A stretch of DNA of 64,000 bases from Streptacidiphilus rugosus AM-16 (GTDB lineage: Bacteria > Actinomycetota > Actinomycetes > Streptomycetales > Streptomycetaceae), in the NCBI RefSeq assembly GCF_000744655.1, contig NZ_JQMJ01000004.1, positions 806,001-870,000 of the forward strand, read 5' to 3'. Shown piece after piece: positions 16,357-25,885 of this stretch (positions within the stretch are counted from its first letter, which is position 1; the number at the start of each line of letters is the position of its first letter). The notes under the pieces are model-generated. The model was given only the letters and a program-made list of their open reading frames with translations, was not told the origin of the DNA and ran no database searches. The position numbers and the translations under genes were made by a program.

Positions 16357-16788
16357 CTACGCCGCTGTCGGCGTGGGCACGAGGCCGAGCTGGCGCAGCA
16401 GGCCGAGCTCGTCCAGTCGCCCCCAACGCTCCACGATCCGACCGTCTCGGACCCGGAAGATGTTGATCCCTCTGAGGACGACCGCACGCCCGTCCCCTGC
16501 GACGCCCATCACCTCGCCGCGCTGGGTGCCGCGGGCGGTGAACTCCTCGACGACCAGGTCCCCCTCGCCGACAAGGAGACCCAGGTCGGAGTGCCAGTCG
16601 GGAAACCCCTGGCGGAACAGCGCGCCTGCGGCGCGCATGCCCTCCCGGTCCGGGCCGACGCCGACCGGCGGGTCGTGGTTGATGAAGTCCTCCGCAAGGT
16701 AGGTCTCGACGGCCGACAGGTCGCCCCTGGTGAACAGCGCGTCGATGAAAGCGATCACGGTTTGCTTGTTCTGCTCAATAGTGTCCAT
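16357..16788 (-). CDS. SnoaL-like ester cyclase/NTF2-fold protein
   Basis: 143 residues with the SnoaL/ester-cyclase pattern: KQTVIAFIDALFTRGDLSAV, then YLAEDFINHDPPVG, FPDWHSDLGLLVGEGDLVV, and a C-terminal GINIFRVRDGRIVERWGRLD. Family members bind small hydrophobic substrates; the conserved Asp/His pair (D-x-x-N-H-D, W-H) is present. ATG 16788 is preferred over 16797 for ribosome-site spacing. First gene of a unit with the LuxR regulator. The 16798-17041 spacer has no gene. Confidence 0.82.
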   Translation of the reverse strand: MDTIEQNKQTVIAFIDALFTRGDLSAVETYLAEDFINHDPPVGVGPDREGMRAAGALFRQGFPDWHSDLGLLVGEGDLVVEEFTARGTQRGEVMGVAGDGRAVVLRGINIFRVRDGRIVERWGRLDELGLLRQLGLVPTPTAA

Positions 16789-17041
16789 ACCGGACATCCT
16801 CGGGGCGCGGACCGCCGCTGGTAACCCCAACTCCTTGGGGTATCGCCGTGCGCTCGCCGGGGGCTTGTTCCAGCGCCCGGGTGCCCAGCCCCCAGGCCCC
16901 GCTCTACGGGCCTCACAGGTGCTCGCCCCGCCCAGGAGTGTCGGGCCCGGCTGCTGCCCTATCCGTGACCGCGCCGCCCCGCCGCACTTCGGCCCTCGCC
17001 GGGCTGCCCAGCCGAGTCTCCTCAAGTTGGCCTGTCCAGCC

Positions 17042-19195
17042 TCACTCGATGCTCCTGGCCGGTCCATGATCGTCTCCGATCCGTTCCGTAGGGGCATCGG
17101 TGCTCCTGGGGCGTTCAGCGTGCGGCTGGGCCTGGGCGATGAGGAGCGCGACGTCGTCGTGGTCGTCCGGGTGCCGCAGAGCGTCGACCAGCGACAGGCA
17201 CGACTCGGCAAGGGGCCGCCACGGATGGTCGAGGGCGCGCAGCAGCGCGTCGAGGCGGGCGTCGATCGGATCGTGCCGGGTCTCGACGAGCCCGTCGGTG
17301 TACAGGACGAGCCGGTCCCCGGGGTGCAGGTCGAACGTGGTCGTCTCGAACGGGACGCCGCCGACGCCCAGTGGAGCGCCTGTGGGCAGGGTCAGCAGTT
17401 CCGGTGAGCCCTTGGCGGGGGCGAGGGCCGGGGGAAGATGGCCCGCGTTGGCTATCCGGCACTGGTGGCGGTGCGGGTCGTAGACGGCGTACTGGCAGGT
17501 GGCGATGTAGCGCTCGAGCCCGCCGGTGATCTTGTCGAGGTGGGTGAGGACCTCGTGAGGGTCAAGGTCGAGGTCGGCGAAGGCGCAGGTGGCGGTCCGC
17601 AGGCGACCCATAGTCGCGGCGGCGTCGATGCCGTTGCCCATGACATCCCCGACGACCAGGGCGGTGCGGTCGCCCGGCAGGGGGATGATGTCGTACCAGT
17701 CGCCGCCGACCTCGTGGGCGGCCTGAGCCGGCTGGTAGTGGGCGGCGACTTCCAGCCCCGGCAGGCGGGGCGGGGCCCCGGGGAGCAGGCTGCGCTGCAG
17801 GGTCTCCGCCACGTTGCGGACGCTCTGGTGCCAGCGGGCGTTGTCGATCGCGACCGCGGCGCGGGCGGCCAGCTCGCCCGCGAGCAGGACGTCGTCTGCG
17901 TCGAAGGGGGACGGGTTCCGGGCCCGCAGCATGTCGAACGCGCCCAGCACCTCGTTGCGGGCAATCAACGGGACGGCCAGATACGAGTGGGCGCCGGCGG
18001 ACCGGAGCGTGGCGGCGGCCTCGCTGTCGCGGGCGATGCGCCGCATGTCCTCGGGACCGATACGGGTGACCAGGACCGGCCGCCCGGTCCGCACGCACCG
18101 GGTGATCAGGCGGTCGGCGCTGTACACGGCCGCTTCGCCCACCATGTCGGCCGCGGAGGCGGCGTCGGTCGGATAGGCGCTGGCGACCGCGAGCGCCCGG
18201 AACAGTTCCGGCCCATCCTCATCGGCCCGGCGGGCCGGCCGGAACTCCAGGAGCGCGTCCAGGACATCGACCGCCGCCAGGTCGGCAAGGTCGGGGACGG
18301 CAGCGTCGGCAAGTTCCTGGGCCGTCTGCTGCACCTCCAGCGTGGTGCCCACCCGGGTCGAGGCCTTCGCGATCAGCGCCAAGCGCCGGCGCGCGCGGTC
18401 CGCCTCGATACCGGCCTGGTGGCGCTCGCTCACGTCGATCACGGAGTTCGCCACCCCGATCACCCGGCCATCTGGGCCTTCCAGCCGGTAGTAGGACGCG
18501 GACCAGGCATGGTCGTGGTCGAGGTCCGCCCGGGTACGGCCGACGATGTACTGGTCCAGCATCGGCGCACCGGTCAGCAGCACGTGGCGCAGTCCCGATT
18601 CGATGGTGGCGCTGTCCAAGCGGGGCAGGATGTCCCGCGGCCGGCGGCCCAGGTGTTCGGCGGCCGAGAGACCGTTGATGCGCTCCAGCGCGGGATTGAC
18701 CATCACGTACCGCAGCTCGGTGTCCAGCAGCGCCAGCCCGATCGGGGCCTGGGCGATCAGGCGCTGCGACAAGGCCAGGTCGGTCTCCACTCGCTGCAGG
18801 GTCGTGTGGTCGACGGCGATGCCCAAGGCGAACATCTCACCGTGGTCGTTGGTCAGCCGCATGTTGCGGAACTCCACCAGCCGACGACTGCCGTCCTTGT
18901 GCCGCACCGGGAACGCACCCGCCCATGACGACCCTGTGGCCATGACCTCGGCGAACAGAGCCATGATCAGCTCAAGGTCCTCGTCATCGACCAGGAGCCG
19001 AACCGCGGACCGGCCCAGCGCCTCACCGGCGGCGTACCCGAACACCTCCTCGGCCTGCGGGCTCCAGAACACGATTCGCCCGTTGCTGTCGAGGACCACG
19101 GCGGCCACGTGCAGCAGATCCAGCAGCGCGCCCGGCGGTATCGGCCCCGCGGCGCGCCCGCTGCCGCCTGGGGAACGCCCGTCGCCGCCCATCAT
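17042..19195 (-). CDS. PAS-PAS-GAF-SpoIIE (PP2C) serine phosphatase
   Basis: A 717-residue sensor phosphatase. Order: PAS 1 at about 25-130 (NGRIVFWSPQAEEVFGYAAG), PAS 2 at about 140-260, GAF at about 280-460, and SpoIIE/PP2C at about 490-690. Catalytic metal-binding aspartates are visible in EVGGDWYDIIPLPGDRTALV, VGDVMGNGIDAA and DRLVLYTDGLVE, with a terminal HPDDHDDVALL motif. These enzymes dephosphorylate STAS anti-anti-sigma factors in partner-switching pathways; the HATPase/STAS pair at 7.8-8.9 kb is one possible but unproven partner. No transmembrane segment is seen, so it is cytosolic. Confidence 0.93.
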   Translation of the reverse strand: MMGGDGRSPGGSGRAAGPIPPGALLDLLHVAAVVLDSNGRIVFWSPQAEEVFGYAAGEALGRSAVRLLVDDEDLELIMALFAEVMATGSSWAGAFPVRHKDGSRRLVEFRNMRLTNDHGEMFALGIAVDHTTLQRVETDLALSQRLIAQAPIGLALLDTELRYVMVNPALERINGLSAAEHLGRRPRDILPRLDSATIESGLRHVLLTGAPMLDQYIVGRTRADLDHDHAWSASYYRLEGPDGRVIGVANSVIDVSERHQAGIEADRARRRLALIAKASTRVGTTLEVQQTAQELADAAVPDLADLAAVDVLDALLEFRPARRADEDGPELFRALAVASAYPTDAASAADMVGEAAVYSADRLITRCVRTGRPVLVTRIGPEDMRRIARDSEAAATLRSAGAHSYLAVPLIARNEVLGAFDMLRARNPSPFDADDVLLAGELAARAAVAIDNARWHQSVRNVAETLQRSLLPGAPPRLPGLEVAAHYQPAQAAHEVGGDWYDIIPLPGDRTALVVGDVMGNGIDAAATMGRLRTATCAFADLDLDPHEVLTHLDKITGGLERYIATCQYAVYDPHRHQCRIANAGHLPPALAPAKGSPELLTLPTGAPLGVGGVPFETTTFDLHPGDRLVLYTDGLVETRHDPIDARLDALLRALDHPWRPLAESCLSLVDALRHPDDHDDVALLIAQAQPHAERPRSTDAPTERIGDDHGPARSIE

Positions 19196-19314
19196 GCTCC
19201 CTCCGGCCCGGGGCTTTCCCTCATGATCTCCTCACGCGGTGGCCCCCGCACGGTCAGGTTCTTGGCCCGCACACCACCAGGCGGTTCGTTCGGGAGAGTC
19301 GGGCCAGGGCCCGG

Positions 19315-19747
19315 TCAGCCGAAGTCTGGGATGGGGTCGTTGGGGACGAGGGCGGCAGCGATGCGCCGGGTGATGTCGTGGGCGATGTGGCCCTGGCCGC
19401 GTGGGGGCCGTTTGCGGTCGAGACGGCAATCTGTGGACCTGGCTCATCCTCGCGGCGCACACCCAGCTCCGCCGCGCCCGGCCCCTGGCTGAGGACCTGC
19501 ACCGCCCCTGGGAGAGGCCCGCGCCACCGAACAAGCTCACGCCCGCCCGGGTGAGACGCGGGTTTCGCCACATCCACGCGAAGACACTCACCCCAGCCCG
19601 TGTGCCGCAACCGACACGCCCCGGCCCAGGCCGCCCACCCGGCAACGAAGAACCGTCGGCCGGCACCCCCGCTACGACGTCGGGAAGACCGTCAAACGCG
19701 AACTCACACTCGAAGCCCACCTCGCCAAGATCGCGGCAGCTCCATAA
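19315..19747 (+). mobile_element. Transposase 3' remnant
   Basis: From about 19420 the plus strand reads LWTWLILAAHTQLRRARPLA, then ERPAPPNKLTPARVRRGF and RPGPGRPPG, the C-terminal end of a large streptomycete IS transposase. A frameshift near 19650 moves the expected ending (RYDVGKTVKRELTLEAHLAK, stop TAA 19745) to another frame. The 5' part is gone. On the minus strand 19400-19315, a coherent short ending (HIAHDITRRIAAALVPND) marks another gene fragment that I cannot name. Non-functional scar. Confidence 0.6.
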
Positions 19748-19851
19748 AAAATCAAGCTCGGAATCCGAGAGAGAATCGCCACCGTATTCATGTCGCACTC
19801 CCGGCATACTGTCGAGCAGTCAGACACATTCTGCAAACGGGGGCTTGTGCG

Positions 19852-21507
19852 GTGCAGGATCGGCTTCTCGGCGGCCGCTACCGGATGGTGCGACAGCTGG
19901 GCCAGGGCGGCATGGGGCAGGTCTGGGAGGCCCACGACACCACCAACCTGAGACGCTCGGTCGCAATCAAGATGATCACATCACTGGCCGGCGGTGAAGG
20001 GGAGGCCGACGAGGCGCGAGCTCGCTTCCTGCGCGAGGCGAGGATCACCAGCCACCTTCAGCACCCCAACATCGTCACGGTCCACGACCTCGTCGAGGTC
20101 GACGACGGGAGCAGCAAGGTCCTGCTGCTGGTGATGGAGCTGCTGCGGGGCGAGGGCCTTGACGCTGTGCTGCGCCGCGGGCCGGTCCCCCTGGCACGGG
20201 CGGCCGAGTGGGGCGCGCAGGTCTGCGACGCGCTCGCGGAGGCGCACCGCTCGGGGGTCCTGCACCGGGACATCAAGCCGTCCAACATCCAGATCCTGCC
20301 GTCGGGCGCGACGAAAATCCTGGACTTCGGTATCGCGCGGGCGGCCGACCCCGCCGCCACCGGAGACCGGCTCACGCAGACCGGCTTCATCGTCGGCACC
20401 CTCCCGTACATGTCGCCCGAGCAGCTGAACGGAAGGCCCGAGGCGCGCAGCGACCTCTATGCGCTGGGCTGCGTGCTCTTCGAGATGATCACCGGGCGGC
20501 TGCCCTTCCAGGCGCCTGACACCGTCGGTTACATCACGGCCCATGTCAGCCAGCGGCCTCCGGCCCCCAGCAGCATCAGGCCAGGTATCCCGCCAGCCTG
20601 GGACGAGCTCGTCCTGACACTGCTGAGCAAGGAGCCACGCCGCCGGTACTCCAGCGCGGTCGACACCGCCCGCGTTCTGCGCGGACTTGGCAGCGACGTC
20701 TGGCATCCGCCGACGATCCTGGATGCCCGAACGCCCGAGCCAGAGCCGACAGGGCGGGCCGAGGCCGTCCGTGGGGTCGCGGCACAGGCCACAGTGTCGG
20801 CCGCCCGGGCAGAGGAGGAAACCCCTCCTTCGGGGGAAGTACCGAGGAACGAACCGAACTGGGAGTGGGCGCGGAAGCCGCAGCCTCCCGGGCCGACCGG
20901 CCCGCCACTCATGGCGGTCCAACCGGCAGGATTTCCTCGACCGTTGAGTCGGCACGCCTACGGACTCCTCACGAAACTGCTCGTCAGCGCTGCCATCATT
21001 GCCATGTGGGCGACGAGCTACCACCTAACCCACAAGAACGACAGCCTCGCCCTCACCGGCCCGACCATGGTCGTGTTCGTCCTCGTCATCCTCGGATGCG
21101 TCGGCGCGCAGGCCATCCGCCTTGCGACGGACCGCAGGAAACCGCGGAGCCGGATCAGTCTCGACACCGACCGTCTGACCGTGGAACAGGAAGTCGACCA
21201 GGGGGGTCGCACGGTCGTCACCTCGTTCTCGATCAAGCGTTCCTCGATCGAGCGGATCGGGATCCAGGGGTTAGGACGCGAGGCCTGCGTCGTCGTCCGG
21301 TTCACAGCCGCCGATGCACCTTCCCCCGAGTGGCTGCGCCATAACGGCATCACCCACCGCCCCCTCAGGGGCGGCTACGTGCTGCGCCGACCGGCCCGCG
21401 TCGCCTTCGCGCTGTGGTCCGCCAACGCCATGCTGCGCCGACTACGCATCGAGTTCGCCGACTACGCTCAAGGGCACGTAGCAGGGGGCGATCGAGACCG
21501 ACGCTAG
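19852..21507 (+). CDS. Membrane Ser/Thr protein kinase with C-terminal PH-like domain
   Basis: 551 residues from GTG 19852. The kinase domain spans about 8-270: G-loop GQGGMGQVWEAHD, catalytic VLHRDIKPSNIQ, DFG in KILDFGIARAAD, and GTLPYMSPEQLNG. A Pro-rich linker follows (about 285-365), then two membrane helices (about 371-392 and 404-422), then a beta-rich region 425-551 (RISLDTDRLTVEQEV, SFSIKRSSIERIGIQG) that resembles bacterial PH domains. With two helices the C-terminal domain returns to the cytosol, unlike PknB-type kinases with external PASTA sensors. All catalytic residues are present. Confidence 0.92.
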   Translation: MQDRLLGGRYRMVRQLGQGGMGQVWEAHDTTNLRRSVAIKMITSLAGGEGEADEARARFLREARITSHLQHPNIVTVHDLVEVDDGSSKVLLLVMELLRGEGLDAVLRRGPVPLARAAEWGAQVCDALAEAHRSGVLHRDIKPSNIQILPSGATKILDFGIARAADPAATGDRLTQTGFIVGTLPYMSPEQLNGRPEARSDLYALGCVLFEMITGRLPFQAPDTVGYITAHVSQRPPAPSSIRPGIPPAWDELVLTLLSKEPRRRYSSAVDTARVLRGLGSDVWHPPTILDARTPEPEPTGRAEAVRGVAAQATVSAARAEEETPPSGEVPRNEPNWEWARKPQPPGPTGPPLMAVQPAGFPRPLSRHAYGLLTKLLVSAAIIAMWATSYHLTHKNDSLALTGPTMVVFVLVILGCVGAQAIRLATDRRKPRSRISLDTDRLTVEQEVDQGGRTVVTSFSIKRSSIERIGIQGLGREACVVVRFTAADAPSPEWLRHNGITHRPLRGGYVLRRPARVAFALWSANAMLRRLRIEFADYAQGHVAGGDRDRR

Positions 21508-21517
21508 GCTGACGCTC

Positions 21518-21733
21518 ATGCAGCTGTTGGGCGTGAGCAGCGAGGACGAGATGATCGCCTGTCTCGCCCTCGGCGCCCCGACCCTGGGCCTGGTCATGTG
21601 GTGCGCCCAGTCCAACGGACACGGCCTGGTGACCGTCTACGGCTTCGTCCTCGGCGCCCTGGTCTGGGCAGCGCTCCACCGGGTACTGCACCCCGAACGC
21701 AGCCTGAGGCAGCCGCTCACCGCGACCGCCTGA
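21518..21733 (+). CDS. Small membrane protein (71 aa)
   Basis: ATG at 21518, 10 bases after the kinase stop. The product has two hydrophobic helices (MIACLALGAPTLGLVMWCAQ and LVTVYGFVLGALVWAALHRV) and a short basic tail. No family is recognised. Its position suggests co-transcription with the kinase. The 219-base spacer to 21952 holds nothing else that I can support. Confidence 0.55.
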   Translation: MQLLGVSSEDEMIACLALGAPTLGLVMWCAQSNGHGLVTVYGFVLGALVWAALHRVLHPERSLRQPLTATA

Positions 21734-21952
21734 CCACCGCGCGGCGTCCGGAACGGACTCCCAATGCTGGGCACCAGCGGTGCGCCGTTGCGTTGGCCGG
21801 TGGCGGTGGTTCCGGTTCTGCTCGGTGCGGGGAGGCCTCGTACGCGGTCTGTCCGGCCGAGGCGGCTGAAGGCGGCAGTGATGCGGTGTGTGAGGCCGGG
21901 GACCGACTCGCGATCGTCGCCGCCGCCAGGAGTTGCCGAGGAGGTCGACCTG

Positions 21953-23293
21953 CTAACCCTTCATCCAGGCGAGGAACTGACTCCAGCGCCCTCCACGCTC
22001 GGCCTTGCCGGACTGAGGTGCCACCGGCCCGCTCGGTTCCGGATTCTGCACTACGGTGCTCCGGTGTGTGATTTCGACGGGCGTGAAGCGCGCCGGAAGG
22101 GACGCCAGCCCGCGGCTGAACGGTCCCGGACGCCACGTCAGGCTCTCCTCGGGCACGGCCAGGACGACGTCAGGCAGCTTGTTCAGCAGGTTCTCGATCG
22201 CGGTGACTGCGATCTGGCGGGCCGGCTCTTTGGACGGGCAGGCGTGGGGTCCGGCGCTCCACGACAGATGCGCCCGGCTGCCCGCCTGCCGTGCCGCGGC
22301 GAGGGCCGGGTTCGTGTTGGCGGCACCGATGCTGACGAGGAGCAGATCGCCGGCCCGGACGTACTGTCCGGCGAACTCCAGGTCGGTCGCCGGGTAGTGG
22401 GCCATGAAGTTCGCCATGGGCGGGTTCTCCCACAGCGTGTCGTCGATCGCTTCGTCGATCAGGCCGCCCTTGTTGGCGTACCCGTCGTCGGTGAGCACCC
22501 GGTGCAGGGTGTTGCCGATCAGGTTGCGCAGCGGCTCGGAGCCCGAGGCCAGCAGCAGCGCGAGCTGGTACACCATCTCCTCGTCGGTCAGCTTGGCGGG
22601 GTGCTGCAGCAGCCACGAGGTGACGTCGTCACCGGGACGGCTGCGCTTGAGGGCCACGAGTTCCCCGCAGGCGCCGAAGAGCACGCCGACCGCTTGCTCG
22701 GCGTTGACGCCTTCGAACATGCCGGAAGTGCCGAACATGACCCGGTCGCCGATGTCGGCGGGGCAGCCGAACAGTTCGTTGAAGACCATGAGGGACACCT
22801 GCTTGGCGTAGTCGCCGAGCAGGTCCGCGGAGCCGCGGACTCCGAAGTGGGCGATGAGGAAGTTCGAGACCTGCTCGGTGCTGCGGGCGAGGCGGTGCAC
22901 GTCGATGCGGGCCATGGTGTCGGTGATGGCCTGGCGCAGCCGCATGTGCTCGGCGCCGTCGCTGAACAGGGCGTTCGGCCGGTAGGTCAGCGTCGGGACG
23001 ACGGGGCTGTCCGCCGGCAGCCTGCCCTCCGCGAGATCGCGCCAGCGCCGTGAGTCCTTGCGGAAGTTCGCCGGGTCCTGCAGGAGGCGCAGGGCGGTCT
23101 GGTAGTCGGTGACCAGGGTGGCGGCGACGCCGGGTGCAAGCTCGACGGGGGCGGTGGGCCCGTAGTGCCGCAGGTAGGAGTAGTAGGCCTGCGGGTCGGC
23201 GGCGAACTCCGGTCCGTAGAGCGGCACACGGTCACCGAAGGAATGGGCCGGGCAGCCGGGCGGCGGTACGGGGGCGGAAGAGCGAACGTCCAT
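21953..23293 (-). CDS. Cytochrome P450, CYP157-like, lacking the ExxR motif
   Basis: A 446-residue P450. The haem-binding loop is LSWSAGPHACPSKEPARQIA, with the axial Cys. The I-helix reads LALLLASGSEPLRNLIGNTL. The K-helix, where P450s carry E-x-x-R, reads AIDDTLWENPPMANF, so both Glu and Arg are missing. CYP157 enzymes of Streptomyces, often encoded with conservons, are known for replacing ExxR (E-Q-S-L-W in CYP157C1), and DDTLW fits that pattern. A conservon lies 5.3 kb downstream and shares an upstream element with this gene. The C-terminal about 40 residues are an unusual polar extension. Confidence 0.88.
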   Translation of the reverse strand: MDVRSSAPVPPPGCPAHSFGDRVPLYGPEFAADPQAYYSYLRHYGPTAPVELAPGVAATLVTDYQTALRLLQDPANFRKDSRRWRDLAEGRLPADSPVVPTLTYRPNALFSDGAEHMRLRQAITDTMARIDVHRLARSTEQVSNFLIAHFGVRGSADLLGDYAKQVSLMVFNELFGCPADIGDRVMFGTSGMFEGVNAEQAVGVLFGACGELVALKRSRPGDDVTSWLLQHPAKLTDEEMVYQLALLLASGSEPLRNLIGNTLHRVLTDDGYANKGGLIDEAIDDTLWENPPMANFMAHYPATDLEFAGQYVRAGDLLLVSIGAANTNPALAAARQAGSRAHLSWSAGPHACPSKEPARQIAVTAIENLLNKLPDVVLAVPEESLTWRPGPFSRGLASLPARFTPVEITHRSTVVQNPEPSGPVAPQSGKAERGGRWSQFLAWMKG

Positions 23294-23377
23294 GTCTGCC
23301 TGGGGCTCCTAAGACGGCGGGCCAGCAATAGCTGACGTGACTAGTCGCAGGGCTAGCTGCCGTGTCCCCGTACTTGG

Positions 23378-23453
23378 GGTGGACCCACCTGCTCCGCAAA
23401 TCGGTGCGATCGTATCACCGGCTCACGAACCGTCCATTCCCGTTCCAGCAAGG
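23378..23453 (-). promoter_or_regulatory. Upstream element of the P450, shared with the conservon
   Basis: Lies 85-160 bases upstream of the P450 start. Against 31194-31273 upstream of cvnA, the first 45 bases match at 36 positions by hand alignment. An outer box (TTCCAGCAAGG here, TTCAGCAAGG there) recurs at similar spacing. In the transcribed direction it contains TGATACGATC, with TACGAT as a plausible -10 hexamer, then TTTGCGGAGC. Probably a common promoter or operator. Confidence 0.6.
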
Positions 23454-24086
23454 CGCGTTGGGGATCGCTGCCCCCGCGTTCAGCAGGCGGAACCCCACGG
23501 GACATCGCTCCTGCGAGAGACTGACAGACGCTGGCCCACAGGCGCGATCGCGGGGCCTGACCGGCTGCGGCATCGGTCGTCGTCGGCTCGGACGGAGGAG
23601 GAGCACGGCTGCTTCTCGAGGTTGACGGCCCGTCCGGCATCGCAGTCCCGCTTCGGTTGTGCGACTCCGTTGCGGGCGGCTCCGGGATGAGTGGAGTGTC
23701 CGCCCTGGACTTGTGGCTCACCCCTGGCCCACCAAGATCGTCCCGTAGTACGGTGGTGCCGTCAGTGTCATGTACACCTTACAGGCAGAACGCACCCCGG
23801 CGATGCCAGATATGGGGGTTTACGGACGGCCTTCTTGGGCGCCAGGCATGTCGTGGGGATGGGGATGGCCCGGTGTGCTGCATGTCAGGCCACATGTCCG
23901 CTGCGTCGTCCCCTGAGGCGCCTGCCGTGATCTGTTTGTACTCATTCCGGTTGGGCATGCCTGCAGGGTTTGCTGATGGTGATCGCGCCGGTCTCGTCCT
24001 GCACATGCCCCCGGCACTGAGGGGCGCGACGGTGAGTCGATCACCGGAAGGAGAAGGGGCCGCGCACTGGGAGAACGGAGGGGTGG
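23454..24086. other. Gene-free spacer between P450 and prenyltransferase operon
   Basis: About 630 bases without a convincing gene. Open frames on both strands are Ser/Pro/Arg-rich and lack ribosome sites. It is somewhat less GC-rich around 23750-23960. The promoter of the plus-strand operon at 24087 must lie here, and GGAGGGG just before 24087 is its ribosome site. Confidence 0.6.
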
Positions 24087-25250
24087 ATGGACAGCATCTT
24101 CTCAAGTGAAGGGCGTTCCATCGGTGAGTTTCTGGCCGAGCGCTGGGCCGAAATGTGCCGCGGGCTCGGCCTGCGGCAACCCCTGAGCGGGCCGGCGACG
24201 GACCGGCTCCACGAGTATCTCCGGCCATGGGCCGATATACCCGTAGGACGCACAGCTCCGTTCCCCTCGTACGTCGCCAACGACGGGTTCCCCGCCGAGA
24301 TGTCGGTGAAGTGGTCCGGGAGAAGACCGGAGCTGCGCATCCTGTTCGAGGCGTTGGGCGCCTCCAGGCCTGTCACCGCGCAATCCAACCGGACCGCCGC
24401 GGCAGCGCTGACGGAACGGCTGGCCGGCGAGCCACTGGTGAGCCTGGACCGGTACGGGAAGGTCGCCGACCTGTTCGCGCCTGATGCCGACCTGGCGGCG
24501 CCGCCCGTGCCCGTCTGGCACTCCCTGGCCTGGCGGCCAGGGCATCCACCGGCCTTCAAGGTCTACTTCGGATTGCACTCCCTGGCTCCGCAGAAACGTT
24601 ACGCCATGGTGACCGAGGCGATGGAACGTCTGGCCATGGGCACCGCATGGGCCCACACCTCCGCGGGAGTCGCCGTAGGGACAGAGACCGACGGGGCCGA
24701 GCGCGAGCTGGAGTTCTTCGCCCTGGACCTGTACGGCGATCACCGAGCCCGGGCCAAGGTCTACTTCCGCAACCACACCAGCAGCGTCCGGACCCTGGAG
24801 CAGATGGCCTCGCTCGCGCGGGCCCATGACCCGGACCGGGCCCGCTCGGCCTTCCGGACGCTGCTCGGCGCGGCTCCCGACGCCGCCGGAGACACCCCGC
24901 TGACCTGCTTGGCCTTCCGGCCCGACGGCGACGGCGCCGACGAATCGACCACCTACTTCCGGGTGTCGAGTTTCACCGCGTCCGATGCCGAAGCCGCAGC
25001 CAGAATCGGCGCGCTGATGGCGCACGAGCGCATAGACCCGCAACGACACCACACCCTCCTCGAGGCCGTGGCACCACAGCCGCTGACGCGGATCCGCGGC
25101 CTCCAGGAGCTGGTCAGCTACCGCTCGCTCGGCCACAGCAGCGACGTGTCGGTCTACTTCAGGTTTCCGGTCTACGCCCCGCAGAACCCCCAGCCCGGTC
25201 CCCTGCCACTGCCGTCCCGACGAATCCCCCAGGAGGTCGAATCCGTATGA
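24087..25250 (+). CDS. DMATS-type aromatic prenyltransferase
   Basis: A 387-residue member of the dimethylallyltryptophan-synthase superfamily, the length typical of bacterial members. Repeating features of the ABBA barrel are visible as paired strands with K-x-Y-F and R-x-K-V-Y-F signatures: PAFKVYFGLHS, HRARAKVYFRNHTS and SSDVSVYFRFPVYAP, whose basic and Tyr residues bind the prenyl diphosphate. The N-terminal region has AEMSVKWSGRRPELRILFEA with the expected substrate-side Glu. Family reaction: transfer of dimethylallyl (or longer) groups to indoles or other aromatics without metal dependence. The acceptor here is unknown. First gene of a coupled operon. Confidence 0.88.
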   Translation: MDSIFSSEGRSIGEFLAERWAEMCRGLGLRQPLSGPATDRLHEYLRPWADIPVGRTAPFPSYVANDGFPAEMSVKWSGRRPELRILFEALGASRPVTAQSNRTAAAALTERLAGEPLVSLDRYGKVADLFAPDADLAAPPVPVWHSLAWRPGHPPAFKVYFGLHSLAPQKRYAMVTEAMERLAMGTAWAHTSAGVAVGTETDGAERELEFFALDLYGDHRARAKVYFRNHTSSVRTLEQMASLARAHDPDRARSAFRTLLGAAPDAAGDTPLTCLAFRPDGDGADESTTYFRVSSFTASDAEAAARIGALMAHERIDPQRHHTLLEAVAPQPLTRIRGLQELVSYRSLGHSSDVSVYFRFPVYAPQNPQPGPLPLPSRRIPQEVESV

Positions 25251-25885
25251 CCACCATGACCGCGCCCCTTCAGGCAGTCGCCGACAGAAACGACCAGCAT
25301 GTCCGCGCCTACAGCGGCAGCCGCCTGATCCTCCTGCTGGAGGACCCCACGACGCCGGCAGCCACCAAGGACGCCGTCCTGGCCCACCTGGCGCCGTGGT
25401 CCAACGCCTTCCAGCGGATGATCCGTGTTCGGGCCGCCTTCGAGACCGACCCCCAGCTCCGGGCACTCGCCCTTGAGCACCAGCAGGAAGAGATGGGCCA
25501 CAACCAGATCCTGGCCGACAGCCACCACACCGGCCAGACCGCCGGTTGGGACCCCGTCGTCGAAGCCGGAGCCGCGTGGTTCGTCGACCAGCTCCGCACC
25601 CTGCCCGGCCTGCACCGCGTCGTCCTGGCCCACCTCGTGCTGGAGGCCGGCAGCCTCACCTTCAGCAACGCCGGTTCACGGGCCTTCCCCGGCAACGGCT
25701 ACTTCGCCCTGCACGACGAAGCAGACCAGGAGCACATCGAGATGGGTTACCGCCTGCTCGCCGAGCGCCAGGACTGGGAGCTTCGCGCCGTCACCGACCT
25801 CCTCGACCGCGCCTGGCAGATCATCACCATGGTCTCCGACCGGATCGCCGAACTGGCCCTCCGCGACACGGCGGGCGCGGCATGA
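25247..25885 (+). CDS. Haem-oxygenase-like (HDO/TenA-fold) diiron-type enzyme
   Basis: 212 residues, overlapping the prenyltransferase stop by 4 bases. All-helical. Potential iron ligands follow the HDO pattern: Glu77/Glu82 and His85 in ALEHQQEEMGHNQ, Glu133 in VLEAGS, and His156/Asp160 with His163 in ALHDEADQEHIEMGY. Haem-oxygenase-like diiron oxidases carry out N-oxygenation, desaturation or C-C cleavage in natural-product pathways, so oxidation of the prenylated product or its precursor is likely. A TenA-like non-oxidase role cannot be excluded. Confidence 0.75.
   Translation: MTTMTAPLQAVADRNDQHVRAYSGSRLILLLEDPTTPAATKDAVLAHLAPWSNAFQRMIRVRAAFETDPQLRALALEHQQEEMGHNQILADSHHTGQTAGWDPVVEAGAAWFVDQLRTLPGLHRVVLAHLVLEAGSLTFSNAGSRAFPGNGYFALHDEADQEHIEMGYRLLAERQDWELRAVTDLLDRAWQIITMVSDRIAELALRDTAGAA

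Noticed and set aside
17438..18928. 496-residue plus-strand open frame opposite the SpoIIE phosphatase
   Set aside because: No motifs, Gly/Val/Arg-rich, fully antisense to a well-supported gene.
23353..23721. 122-residue minus-strand frame upstream of the P450
   Set aside because: Runs through the shared regulatory element; Ser/Pro/Arg-rich, no ribosome site.
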